A DNA stretch of 14,636 bases. It comes from CANJJB01 sp964449295 (GTDB lineage Bacteria > Chlamydiota > Chlamydiia > Chlamydiales > Rhabdochlamydiaceae). The position numbers and the translations under genes are program-made. The stretch is from the NCBI GenBank assembly GCA_964449295.1, contig CAYUZN010000044.1, forward strand, positions 1-14,636. Reading direction: 5' to 3'. The notes under the pieces are model-generated. The model searched no databases, was not told the origin of the DNA, and was given only the letters and a program-made list of their open reading frames with translations. Position 1 is the first letter of the stretch. The number at the start of each line of letters is the position of its first letter. Positions 1-7,660 of this stretch are shown piece after piece.

Positions 1-35
1 CTCTGACATAACACCTGAAGAGGTTCATTCCTGCT

Positions 36-1475
36 TCAAGAAATTCCGCCTCCACAAGATAACAGCTGACCAAAGTCGATAATATTTGAGAAAAAACCCT
101 CCTCTTCTAATTCGTCTGTGACTCCATTCACATGAATCAGTACTGGACGTACTGAATATCCACGAGGAAAATTAAGCGCTTTAATTTTTTTGCGCATCTC
201 TTTAATAATCTCCAATCCAATACGTTCTTTGTGAAATTTAATTTCACAAAGATAGAGTGTATTGAAACGCGTTTGGATTAAATAATCGATTTGGACACCC
301 GATCTTTTCTTCGTAGCTTTCTGAAAGTAGGGGTTATCTATTTTAATTTCTTCTGGATGGATACCTAATATATGCTGGACTGCCTGGCGATTGTTGAGAA
401 CTAGATTTTCAAATTGCAGACCCATGATAGTTGTCCATCCAACTGGCAATAGATTACGGTTTTGTTGAATACTGGGTTTATTCGGTTCAATATAACGCAA
501 ATAAAATCTCAGATAATTATCACAAAGACGATAGTGACTTAGCTTGGAAAATGCACCTGACTTCAAACTCCACGTATAATCACGAGACAAATAGCCAGTT
601 TTTACAAGATCCTCTAGATACCCACTGTACATGCCGCTTTTATCTGCTTCGATTGATTTTAGTATAGTTTCTTGATCTGCTGACCTTTCAGCTAAACTTT
701 CAACAATTTTTTTATATGCAGGTGCACGTGATCCAAACACATCGGAAAAAATACGATCAAATTCTAGAAATAAAATGCCTTCTTTACGAAAGCATAATCT
801 CCGAATATTCTCTTCAGCAGATAGCTTTGGATTAATAGATTCAAGGTAAAGAGGCACTCCTCCTGTAATACTAAGCACCTTAAATTTTTCTAAAGCAGAA
901 ATACGTTTTTCAACAGGACTCCAAAAGTGATTGCATTGATACAGTGGGAGTTCTTGCAAGACAATATCTAAAGCAATTCGACCAAAAAAACCAGTGCTGC
1001 GCAGTATGTGTTTTTCAATCCATGCCGACATTGATCCGCTCAATAATAGAACCAATCGGGGATTTTTCTTAAAATGCAAATCCCATGCCGTTTTAAGTTT
1101 TCCTAAAAAAGCTGGATCTAAAGATCCCATCCAATTAATTTCATCTAAAACTATCAACACTCTTCCTTGCTTAGTAGTCCTACTTAAAGCATCAAAAATA
1201 AAATCCCAGTCATCAAAACGTAAAGAAAATTGACCTGTTTGCCTTTCAAGTTCGTTCACAAAATGACGGCGTTGAATGTCAGCAGTCACACCTTCTTCTG
1301 GTGGCAGCCCCACAAACGTTAAGCGCTTCTCAAAGAATTCTCCAAATTTTTCTGCAAGACGGCTTTTTCCTATACGCCGCCGTCCTCGCAAAACAACTAA
1401 ACGAGCCACCTTTGAATCTTGAAGCTCTTTCAGCATGTCTAATTCTCTCTCACGACCATAAAATGGATCTTTCAC
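36..1475 (-). CDS. AAA ATPase with winged-helix and DUF234/PD-(D/E)XK-like C-terminus (paralogue 1)
   Basis: This 479-residue protein belongs to the ATPase_2/DUF234 group of P-loop ATPases. It has a Walker A motif GRRRIGKS at residues 31-38, a Walker B strand VLIVLDE at 106-112 and a sensor-like strand LVLLLSGS at 141-148. A probable winged-helix segment lies at about 252-318. The C-terminal domain has D397 followed by E411-I-K413, the spacing of a PD-(D/E)XK nuclease core, which is characteristic of DUF234. The start is GTG at 1473-1475: no ATG lies upstream before an in-frame stop, and a GGTG Shine-Dalgarno-like motif sits five bases upstream. It is clearly paralogous to the ATPase at 9367-10803, with the same domain order, the same D-to-E spacing and similar length. 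Its biological role is unknown; DNA binding and cleavage are inferred from the folds only. The upstream region carries two copies of a palindrome. Confidence 0.85.
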   Translation of the reverse strand: MKDPFYGRERELDMLKELQDSKVARLVVLRGRRRIGKSRLAEKFGEFFEKRLTFVGLPPEEGVTADIQRRHFVNELERQTGQFSLRFDDWDFIFDALSRTTKQGRVLIVLDEINWMGSLDPAFLGKLKTAWDLHFKKNPRLVLLLSGSMSAWIEKHILRSTGFFGRIALDIVLQELPLYQCNHFWSPVEKRISALEKFKVLSITGGVPLYLESINPKLSAEENIRRLCFRKEGILFLEFDRIFSDVFGSRAPAYKKIVESLAERSADQETILKSIEADKSGMYSGYLEDLVKTGYLSRDYTWSLKSGAFSKLSHYRLCDNYLRFYLRYIEPNKPSIQQNRNLLPVGWTTIMGLQFENLVLNNRQAVQHILGIHPEEIKIDNPYFQKATKKRSGVQIDYLIQTRFNTLYLCEIKFHKERIGLEIIKEMRKKIKALNFPRGYSVRPVLIHVNGVTDELEEEGFFSNIIDFGQLLSCGGGIS

Positions 1476-1477
1476 AA

Positions 1478-1511
1478 TTTCACCAAATTGGATATTTGCT
1501 TTTTAGTGTAA
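1478..1511 (-). promoter_or_regulatory. Start-proximal degenerate palindrome of ATPase paralogue 1
   Basis: Arms 1478-1487 (TTTCACCAAA) and 1502-1511 (TTTAGTGTAA) form an imperfect inverted repeat around a 14-base spacer. It matches the upstream perfect site at 26 of 34 positions and lies exactly 53 bases from it. On the minus strand its last half-site, TTTGGTGAAA, contains the probable Shine-Dalgarno GGTG and ends two bases before the GTG start. In RNA the two arms can pair at 9 of 10 positions if one G-U pair is allowed, so either an operator or a leader hairpin hiding the ribosome site is possible. Confidence 0.6.
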
Positions 1512-1526
1512 CTTATCTCAGCTTAC

Positions 1527-1568
1527 ATCATTACACCAAATTAAACAATTCCATTTTGGTGTAATGAT
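1527..1568 (-). promoter_or_regulatory. Perfect 14-bp interrupted palindrome upstream of ATPase paralogue 1
   Basis: The left arm ATCATTACACCAAA (1527-1540) and right arm TTTGGTGTAATGAT (1555-1568) are perfect reverse complements separated by 14 bases. The centre lies about 72 bases upstream of the GTG start. Together with the proximal copy it forms a pair of direct repeats with a 53-base period, near five helical turns. It is read here as a probable operator or leader structure of the ATPase gene. It is not a plausible intrinsic terminator, because no T-run follows the stem. Confidence 0.7.
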
Positions 1569-1693
1569 AAAAAATCTATAAGTATTTGATTTTAAATAAT
1601 TAAAGTAAACACTAGACAAAAATACAGTTTACAAATAAACTTTCTCCCAATGACTTTTTTGAAAAACCCTCAGATTGAAATGTTTGACCTTCT

Positions 1694-1885
1694 TTACTTG
1701 ATAGATAATTCATGTTCTCTTCCTGGATCTTTGTCTCGATTAAGATCTAAGTCGGTGTGAGCAAAAGGAGAGTCGAGCAAGAATTCTCCTAAAGATATTT
1801 GTGACCTATGAATTTTTTCAGATTCTTTATGTTTAACTCTTTGAGAAGAGTTCTGTTTTTGTTCTTGTCTATAAATTTTCGACAT
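1694..1885 (-). CDS. Small protein resembling the C-terminus of a Phd/YefM-type antitoxin
   Basis: This 63-residue, strongly charged protein has an ATG at 1883-1885 preceded by AAGGAGG three bases upstream (1889-1895), one of the best Shine-Dalgarno matches in the window. Residues from about 32 onward (GEFLLDSPF, then TDLDLNRDKDPGRE) resemble the toxin-binding tail common at the C-terminus of prevent-host-death antitoxins, which typically reads like FLxxSPL...LDLER...R. The N-terminal DNA-binding half typical of Phd/YefM is not recognisable; instead there is a short lysine/glutamine-rich stretch. No PIN-type or other toxin follows, since the 125 bases below it contain no reasonable ORF. It lies 66 bases after the AlbA_2 gene and may be co-transcribed with it. 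The family assignment rests on a remembered motif and is tentative. Confidence 0.5.
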   Translation of the reverse strand: MSKIYRQEQKQNSSQRVKHKESEKIHRSQISLGEFLLDSPFAHTDLDLNRDKDPGREHELSIK

Positions 1886-1918
1886 AAACCTCCTTCAAAT
1901 ACAGTCTTTTGTCAATTG

Positions 1919-1964
1919 ACTAGGGCCTCAACTAGGGCCTCAACTAGGGCCTCAACTAGGGCCT
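1919..1964. repeat. 12-bp tandem repeat, about 3.8 copies
   Basis: The unit ACTAGGGCCTCA is repeated three times without change at 1919-1954, followed by ten bases of a fourth copy to 1964. The AlbA_2 gene on the minus strand stops inside this array: the first unit it meets supplies Gly-Pro-Ser-stop. A run of seven A residues (minus strand, 1964-1971 region) sits just before the array. A diverged version of the same repeat lies in the coding region near 2174-2209, where it encodes the RPES/RPEL linker. Confidence 0.9.
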
Positions 1965-3418
1965 TTTTTTATGTCAAACTTTTGTCCTTTTGTATATTTT
2001 TGTAATCTACTATTAGGTTTCTTAGGTATTGTATAAGCAATAACCTTTCCCTTAAGTAAATGTTGTAGCAACTTCTTTAATCCTCCAGACATATGCTTAT
2101 GTCCCAGATGTTTGACTAATTCTGATTTAGATACAGCACCTTTTTCTAATAACTTGAGCAATTTATCTTCTATTGACTCAGGCCTCAACTCGGGCTCCGA
2201 CTCAGGCCTTTTCTGTTCTTCTAACATTCCTTCTTTAAGAAAAATCGTTGATGGAAAAAATGTTGTGACAACTGATTGTGTTTGAACTTCCCATGTTGGT
2301 CTTGGATTGTTATTTTCTTGACACCACTCAATAATACTCAGTGTTCCCATTCCCCATTTTTCAATCACTCCTGCTCGATAAAATACACTAGCAACAATCG
2401 GATTCCAGGGTTTAGACTCATGAGGAACAGCCAATTTTTCTGGAGTCATATCAAAATTGAGACATCCTGGATTAACAATGCCCAAATGATCATCATACAT
2501 CGCAATAGACACGGCTCCTCCAGGAGTTGTGTAATCTCTATGACATATGGCATTAGCAACAGCTTCTCTAATGGCAAGAGGAGGATAAAGAGGATAATCT
2601 TTTCGCATGATTTTTCCTGGTATTAATCTGCCAGTAATCGGTATATGATCTAAGAGAAATAGTTCGCTACGTCTCAAAAGATCAAAGGCATGACCCCAGT
2701 ACTCTCGATTATCCATAAAACCACTCAGCCGATCAGAACCTCTAAAACGAGCTAACCTAAGAACAAGTTGAGGATAGCTCGAAAAAAGTCTTTCGCTTTT
2801 TCCATACAAAACAACTGCTGCATTAATAAGACGTCTATCATCAAAAAGCCCTAATCCACGAAGAATAGCTTCTGAATCAGTATGAGGTGGCTGCTTCATC
2901 CGTCCCAATTTGATCGCATTTTGCAGAGTGATTTGAATCTCTTCCTCATCTAGATCTTTAACCGTTACCCAGTCAGGAGCAACTTCATTTTCCCACCTAC
3001 GATGTGCATGAAATTTATATAAAATACGTTTCTCATACTCTTCTCTAGGCATAACTTGTGTGATAGGGCCATGCCTGATATATGGTCTTCCATCATAGCA
3101 ATATGTTCCCATTTTCCCAGAAACACGAATGGCAATAATGGCTTTACTATTTCCAAGAGCAACTGTTTCAATTTCAGGAAATACAGGCGGTTCAATGCGC
3201 CTTATCTCAATAGCAATGTCTTCCAATGTTTTAGCTGTGACTTGCTGTCCTAACATCTCTCCTTTATCAGAAACACCAAAAAGAACAAATCCCCCAATTC
3301 CATTAAGAAAAGCACAGACAGCTTTTGCAGCTTCAGTTCTCTGACCCGTTGTCTTTTTAAACTCAAGAGTTGTTGACTCACCTTGCGCAATGATTTTCTG
3401 AAGTTCTTCTAAATGCAT
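1952..3418 (-). CDS. AlbA_2 domain / HATPase_c_4 ATP-binding regulator-like protein
   Basis: This 488-residue protein has the common AlbA_2 (Schlafen-like) plus GHKL-ATPase architecture. The AlbA_2 domain covers about residues 12-125, beginning with ESTTLEFKK at 14-22. The HATPase_c_4 domain carries an N-box REAVANAICHRDY at 284-296, a G1-type DDHLGIVNPG at 309-318 and a GMGT element at 356-359. A winged-helix-like segment covers about 416-475. Between them lies an RPES-EPEL-RPES repeat linker (404-414), a low-complexity feature seen in this family. Proteins of this type are usually annotated as putative transcriptional regulators or ATP-dependent DNA helicases; the actual role is generally untested. 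The start is ATG at 3416-3418 with only a weak upstream purine stretch. The 3' end runs into a 12-bp tandem repeat that fixes the stop. Only 21 bases separate it from the DUF4431 gene, suggesting one operon. Confidence 0.85.
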   Translation of the reverse strand: MHLEELQKIIAQGESTTLEFKKTTGQRTEAAKAVCAFLNGIGGFVLFGVSDKGEMLGQQVTAKTLEDIAIEIRRIEPPVFPEIETVALGNSKAIIAIRVSGKMGTYCYDGRPYIRHGPITQVMPREEYEKRILYKFHAHRRWENEVAPDWVTVKDLDEEEIQITLQNAIKLGRMKQPPHTDSEAILRGLGLFDDRRLINAAVVLYGKSERLFSSYPQLVLRLARFRGSDRLSGFMDNREYWGHAFDLLRRSELFLLDHIPITGRLIPGKIMRKDYPLYPPLAIREAVANAICHRDYTTPGGAVSIAMYDDHLGIVNPGCLNFDMTPEKLAVPHESKPWNPIVASVFYRAGVIEKWGMGTLSIIEWCQENNNPRPTWEVQTQSVVTTFFPSTIFLKEGMLEEQKRPESEPELRPESIEDKLLKLLEKGAVSKSELVKHLGHKHMSGGLKKLLQHLLKGKVIAYTIPKKPNSRLQKYTKGQKFDIKKGPS

Positions 3419-3439
3419 ATAAAAAATGATTCCTAGCTT

Positions 3440-3883
3440 TTATGGAATTACGACAGTTTGTCTTGATAGCTTTTTGACGTCTATTAAGACTGAAGTATAG
3501 TGATGAGCAGTATGAGCATGAAATAAATATCCTTCAACCGCGATTTCCTGATTAATATTATCATTGCAAAAAAATTTCATTTCTTCGCTAAGACAAAGAG
3601 TCACTTCACAAGGATTAGGCCAACTAGAAGCATTTGTCAGCTCTAACATAGACATGTTTTTAACGATCTCAAATGATTCTTTATCCAATTTTAATATCCA
3701 ACAATCATCTGCTCTATCCCCATCTGGTATGGAAGAATATTCAGGAGGACCAGGGTATGTTTTTGAAGTAAGAGTTCCTTGAAGGGTAATGTTTTTTTCT
3801 CTTGGTTTAAGAAAATAGAAAAAGAAAAGCGCTGCAACAAAAATCACCAAAATCAATCCAAACGTGTAGCACAACCATTTCAT
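3440..3883 (-). CDS. Membrane-anchored DUF4431-like protein
   Basis: The 147-residue product begins with a hydrophobic segment at about residues 4-26, rich in Leu, Phe, Ile and Val, which should act as an uncleaved signal anchor or signal peptide. The rest is a compact extracytoplasmic domain with two stretches typical of DUF4431: GTLTSKTYPGPPEYSSIPDG at about 36-55 and EGYLFHAHTAHHYTSVLIDV at about 117-136. The molecular function of this family is not known to me. The ATG (3881-3883) lies two bases beyond the TAA (3886-3888) closing the frame of the broken gene upstream, so the two were probably translated as a coupled pair. If the broken gene was a cell-wall hydrolase, an immunity or inhibitor role is possible, but that is inference from position only. 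Confidence 0.75.
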   Translation of the reverse strand: MKWLCYTFGLILVIFVAALFFFYFLKPREKNITLQGTLTSKTYPGPPEYSSIPDGDRADDCWILKLDKESFEIVKNMSMLELTNASSWPNPCEVTLCLSEEMKFFCNDNINQEIAVEGYLFHAHTAHHYTSVLIDVKKLSRQTVVIP

Positions 3884-3885
3884 AC

Positions 3886-4322
3886 TTATGAAATTACCTC
3901 AAATCGATTACTCCCAAATTCAGGACGTAAATACGTATGCCCCGTTTTCAAATGGACAATAACAGCGTGTAGTTCACCTTCTTGAGCCAATTTGAGAGCC
4001 TTATTTTTGACTATCCAAATCTGCTCTCCTTTCTTCTTAATCCGATACTCAATGATTACGCCATGTTTTTTATGAACACCTGAGATGTACCATTTTTCAC
4101 TGCATATTTATTTACACCATCACCTGCCTCACCTATTGAACGACGACTTTTTCCTCTGCTATAAGGGCTTGATAACAAATTTCCTGGATTATTACACCTC
4201 CAAGCTCTTGATCCACCGCTACGAATTGTCATATTCCCTTTTTCGTCAAAATACTGAACCGTAAATTTTGCTTTATTATCTCCATAATTAGCTAAACCTA
4301 CACTAGCTTTCACAAAAACCAT
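3886..4322 (-). pseudogene. Broken GGSRAWR-NNPGN domain gene with an out-of-frame C-terminal part
   Basis: The 5' part (4056-4322) starts with ATG after a good AGGAAGG ribosome site (4330-4336) and encodes 88 residues with the motif GGSRAWRCNNPGNL at 36-49. That motif belongs to a family of phage-type or secreted cell-wall-acting proteins which normally continue with KYAVF/FAVFP and a longer helical region. Here, just after KYAV (4098-4109), homology to that continuation stops and the frame runs into a stop. In another frame the DNA continues with SEKWYISGVHKKHG, then a domain with EQIWIVKNKALKLAQEGEL and HTYLRPEFGSNRFE, up to TAA at 3886-3888. The second part resembles the C-terminal domain of the same family (possibly DUF3892-like). 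The simplest reading is an internal deletion near 4098-4103 that also shifted the frame. Family recall is moderate, so domain names are tentative; the two abutting partial frames are directly visible. Confidence 0.6.
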
Positions 4323-4482
4323 AGAATTTCCTTCCTATTATTTTTCAGGTTTTCTTAGACTTAAGCGGTATCCTCTCAAGGAATCCTTAAAATAATAAAT
4401 CTAAAATATTTTAAAGATATAACATACACAAAAATATTCGATAAGACGATTAAAAAAACTTACCTCATGCACTGTGTAATCT
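4323..4482. other. Intergenic region between uvrB and the broken gene
   Basis: These 160 bases are AT-rich and contain no convincing gene. Small symmetric elements are present: TAAAATATTTTA and AAGGAATCCTT. On the minus strand, just after the uvrB stop, a short GTAAG is followed by a run of seven T residues, but I could not find a stable GC-rich stem before it, so a terminator is not called. Confidence 0.5.
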
Positions 4483-6465
4483 CTACATCAACAAGAGCTC
4501 TTGATACTGCCTCATCAGATCGCGGTATTTAGCAGCATCCTCGAAGCGAAATTCCTTGGCAGCTTTTTTCATCTCAGCTTCATATTCTTGTGCTTTATCA
4601 GCTGCTTCTTCGTGTGTGAGATGAGAGGGGATCTCATCACTTTCTTCTTTGAGAGTCTCTACAACTTCACCAAATGTTTCAGCTAGATTTTGGGTAGCAG
4701 ATCTTTTAGTTGTTGTGGGAGTGATGCCGTGTTTAGCATTGTACTCTTCTTGGATAAGCCTTCTTGCGCGTGTGATATCAAGTGTCTTTTGAATCGATTT
4801 GGTGATAGTATCGGCATACATCACAACTCTACCATCGAGATTTCTAGCAGCTCTACCACAGGTCTGGATGAGGGCTGTCTCACTGCGCAAAAAACCTTCT
4901 TTGTCGGCATCTAAGATGGCAACAAGAGCCACCTCTGGGATATCAAGCCCTTCTCGCAAGAGATTGATACCGACAAGCACATCGACAACACCGAGGCGCA
5001 AATTGTTAATGATTTGAACACGCTCTAGGGTGTCGATATCGGAATGCAGATAGGTAGCTTTGATGCCGATTTCTTTGAGATATTTGGTGAGATCTTCTGA
5101 GAGTTTTTTTGTGAGTGTTGTGACAAGAACTCTCTCTTTTTTCTGAAGGGCTTTTTGGATTTCTTCCAGACAATCATCGACTTGATTTAAGGCAGGCCGT
5201 ACATCGATCACAGGATCTAAAAGACCTGTCGGACGGATGATCTGCTCCACAACCTCTCCGCCTGCTTCTCTGATTTCCCAAGCGCTCGGTGTTGCCGACA
5301 CATAAATGACTTGATGTAGACGTGTGTAAAATTCTTCAAATTTAAGAGGGCGATTATCAAAAGCAGAGGGGAGTCTAAAACCAAATTCAATAAGTGTTGA
5401 TTTACGCGCTCTATCTCCATTGTACATCGCATGCACTTGAGGCAGTGTTTGGTGAGATTCATCGATAAAGAGTAAAAAATCTCTAGGGAAATAATCTAAT
5501 AAGCAAGGGGGAGGATCGCCTGCGTGCCTCCCGCTAAAATGACGAGAGTAATTTTCTATCCCTTTGCAAAATCCTATTTGCTTCATCATCTCAAGATCGT
5601 ATTTGGTTCTCTCTTGAATGCGTTGCAGCTCGATGAATCGTTTTTCTTTGTCAAAAAAAGCAGCTCTGTCTTTGAGTTCTTGCTCAATTGTATCAATTGC
5701 TTGAAAACGAACTTCTTCAGGAGTCACGTGATGCGAGCCTGGAAAAATTGAGATATGCTCAAGACGTTTTTTCACAACTCCTGTCAGAGGATCAATGGCG
5801 CTAATACGTTCAATCTCATCTCCAAAAAATTCTATGCGATAAGCAATTTCCTCTTCATAGGCTGGCATGATCTCTAAGACATCACCTCTCACTCTAAATG
5901 TCGTACGAGAAAGATCAAAATCATTGCGTTTATAATGCATCTGAACCAAATGAAATAACACATCATCGCGCTTCCTTTCTTCTCCCACTTTAAGAGAGAG
6001 TTGCATCTTACTATAGTATTCAGGAAGACCTAACCCATAGATACAAGAGACAGAGGCAACAATGATGACATCTGATCTTTCAATAAGAGAGCGTGTGGCA
6101 GACAGACGCATTCTATCGATTTGATCGTTGATAGCCATATCTTTTTCAATATAAGTGTCTGTTCTTGGGATGTAGGCCTCTGGTTGATAGTAGTCATAAT
6201 AAGAGACAAAGTATTCAACAGCATTCTCTGGGAAAAACAACTTAAATTCTTGATAGAGTTGAGCTGCAAGCGTCTTGTTGTGAGCCAAAATAAGTGCAGG
6301 TCTATTTACTTTGGCAATCACACTGGCCATAGTGAATGTTTTTCCAGAACCTGTGATGCCCAAAAGCACTTGTGACTGCTTCCCTTCGATCACACCGGAG
6401 GTCAATTTATCGATCGCTTGAGGCTGATCTCCCTTGGGAGTCATCTCTGTATGTAATTTAAACAT
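4483..6465 (-). CDS. uvrB: Excinuclease ABC subunit B (UvrB)
   Basis: UvrB is the central helicase-like subunit of nucleotide excision repair; it loads on damage with UvrA and then recruits UvrC to make the incisions. From the chosen ATG the protein is 660 residues, normal for the family. Visible motifs are Walker A GITGSGKT (36-43), the tyrosine-rich beta-hairpin region SYYDYYQPEAY (88-98), the DESH box (335-338), helicase motif VI QTCGRAARN, and a C-terminal UVR motif (about 627-658) that contacts UvrC. The start at 6465 (MFKLHTEMTPKGDQPQAI) is chosen over an in-frame TTG at 6501 because family members begin with MFKLH or similar. The ATG overlaps the stop of the upstream permease by eight bases and lacks a good Shine-Dalgarno sequence, so it is probably translated by coupling within a thyX-permease-uvrB operon. 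All key residues inspected are intact. Confidence 0.97.
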   Translation of the reverse strand: MFKLHTEMTPKGDQPQAIDKLTSGVIEGKQSQVLLGITGSGKTFTMASVIAKVNRPALILAHNKTLAAQLYQEFKLFFPENAVEYFVSYYDYYQPEAYIPRTDTYIEKDMAINDQIDRMRLSATRSLIERSDVIIVASVSCIYGLGLPEYYSKMQLSLKVGEERKRDDVLFHLVQMHYKRNDFDLSRTTFRVRGDVLEIMPAYEEEIAYRIEFFGDEIERISAIDPLTGVVKKRLEHISIFPGSHHVTPEEVRFQAIDTIEQELKDRAAFFDKEKRFIELQRIQERTKYDLEMMKQIGFCKGIENYSRHFSGRHAGDPPPCLLDYFPRDFLLFIDESHQTLPQVHAMYNGDRARKSTLIEFGFRLPSAFDNRPLKFEEFYTRLHQVIYVSATPSAWEIREAGGEVVEQIIRPTGLLDPVIDVRPALNQVDDCLEEIQKALQKKERVLVTTLTKKLSEDLTKYLKEIGIKATYLHSDIDTLERVQIINNLRLGVVDVLVGINLLREGLDIPEVALVAILDADKEGFLRSETALIQTCGRAARNLDGRVVMYADTITKSIQKTLDITRARRLIQEEYNAKHGITPTTTKRSATQNLAETFGEVVETLKEESDEIPSHLTHEEAADKAQEYEAEMKKAAKEFRFEDAAKYRDLMRQYQELLLM

Positions 6466-7660
6466 ATTGATAGAGTTGAAAGAAGAAGATGAAAAGAGCA
6501 AATAACATCATGACAACAAGCATAGGTTTTCCTCCACAGACACGATAAGGGGAGTGTATTTTTTTATAGTATCTGCCTATCCAAGCCATAGTTATAGGCA
6601 GTATGCCAAAAAGAGTGACAGCACATATCCCACCTGCGAAATTAAGTGCTTTGATAAATAAATTGGGATAGATAAGTGAGAAAAAAAGTGGTGGAAAAAG
6701 TGTTAAAAAACAAATATAGATATTTTCATGTTTTTTCTTCTCTACCTTCAAAGCGTCTGTCAAAAAATGCACAAGAGCGAGTGTTTGCGCAAGAAATGAG
6801 GTCAAAAGTGCAAAAAAAGCAAGTGCTTCAGCACATGTGCTCACCCATGATATCCCTAGTACACCAGCTACCGCATCAGATGCCTGCCTTCCCTCCATCA
6901 AACTTTCTTTTAACCCCCATTTTCCTTCTATAGGGACGATCCCCAAAACAATCACTTCCCAGATCAGATAGATGACAAGAGCCAACAGACTGCCGCCAAA
7001 CAAAATAGAGCGCACTCTCTTAATATCTCCTTTCATATAAGAAACAAGGGTAGGGATCATATTATGATAGCCAAAGGCTATGATAAGGACTGGCAGCCCC
7101 ATTAATGCGTATTTGGGTTCTGCTCTGAGCAGTTTTTCTGGTTCGACATACTGAACGCCCAGAAAAACCATAGCGAGATAAGCAAAAATTTTCCCAAACA
7201 TAAGAACGCGATTCCAATGATCGACTGTTTTTGTGCCAAAAAAAACAACAAGTCCACAGAGCGCAGCAAACATCAAAGACCCTGCCCAAGCGGGGATGTG
7301 CTTAGAGAACAGAACACCGAAATATGTCGATCCCAAGCCACCACTGCCAGAAATATAAGCAACTAGTAAAGAATAGAAGAGAAATAAGTAAATTGTGCCA
7401 CACAAAATCTTGCCAATTTTTCCCAAAATATGCTCTGCCATCGATGTCATGTTCACGCCATACTTAAACCACCCATTGACTTCTACAAGCAGAAGACCTG
7501 TCACTCTCATAAAACCCCAGGCACACATAAACATGAGCAAAGAAGGAAAAAATCCTGACATACCCGTCAAAACAGGAAGTGCTAACATGCCAGCTCCAAT
7601 ACAGCTGCCACCTACAAGAAGAAAGCCCCCTAAATAACTGCCTTGTTTTTGTATAGACAT
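6458..7660 (-). CDS. Aromatic amino acid permease (HAAAP family, TyrP-like)
   Basis: This 400-residue integral membrane protein belongs to the hydroxy/aromatic amino acid permease family that includes TyrP, Mtr and TnaB, proton-coupled importers of tyrosine or tryptophan. The first helix contains the family signature GSCIGAGMLALP (18-29), the unwound substrate-binding segment. About eleven hydrophobic segments can be counted, the usual number, and the length is normal. Intracellular chlamydiae depend on host amino acids and often carry several copies, so import of tyrosine or tryptophan is likely; which one cannot be told from sequence. The ATG (7658-7660) overlaps the TAA of the thyX-like gene by one base (TAATG), and its own stop overlaps the uvrB start, placing it in the middle of a coupled operon. 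Confidence 0.9.
   Translation of the reverse strand: MSIQKQGSYLGGFLLVGGSCIGAGMLALPVLTGMSGFFPSLLMFMCAWGFMRVTGLLLVEVNGWFKYGVNMTSMAEHILGKIGKILCGTIYLFLFYSLLVAYISGSGGLGSTYFGVLFSKHIPAWAGSLMFAALCGLVVFFGTKTVDHWNRVLMFGKIFAYLAMVFLGVQYVEPEKLLRAEPKYALMGLPVLIIAFGYHNMIPTLVSYMKGDIKRVRSILFGGSLLALVIYLIWEVIVLGIVPIEGKWGLKESLMEGRQASDAVAGVLGISWVSTCAEALAFFALLTSFLAQTLALVHFLTDALKVEKKKHENIYICFLTLFPPLFFSLIYPNLFIKALNFAGGICAVTLFGILPITMAWIGRYYKKIHSPYRVCGGKPMLVVMMLFALFIFFFQLYQYV

Noticed and set aside
1621..1690. Terminator at the TTTTTTGAAAAA stretch after the small antitoxin-like gene
   Set aside because: The symmetric part is only A/T and has no GC stem.
1808..2005. Plus-strand ORF encoding (TRAS)n
   Set aside because: It is the antisense reading of the 12-bp tandem repeat and the 3' end of the AlbA_2 gene, without a ribosome site or family resemblance.
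6466..6501. UvrB start at the TTG at 6501
   Set aside because: It would add 12 Ser-rich residues absent from the family; the ATG at 6465 begins with the conserved MFKLH and overlaps the permease stop.
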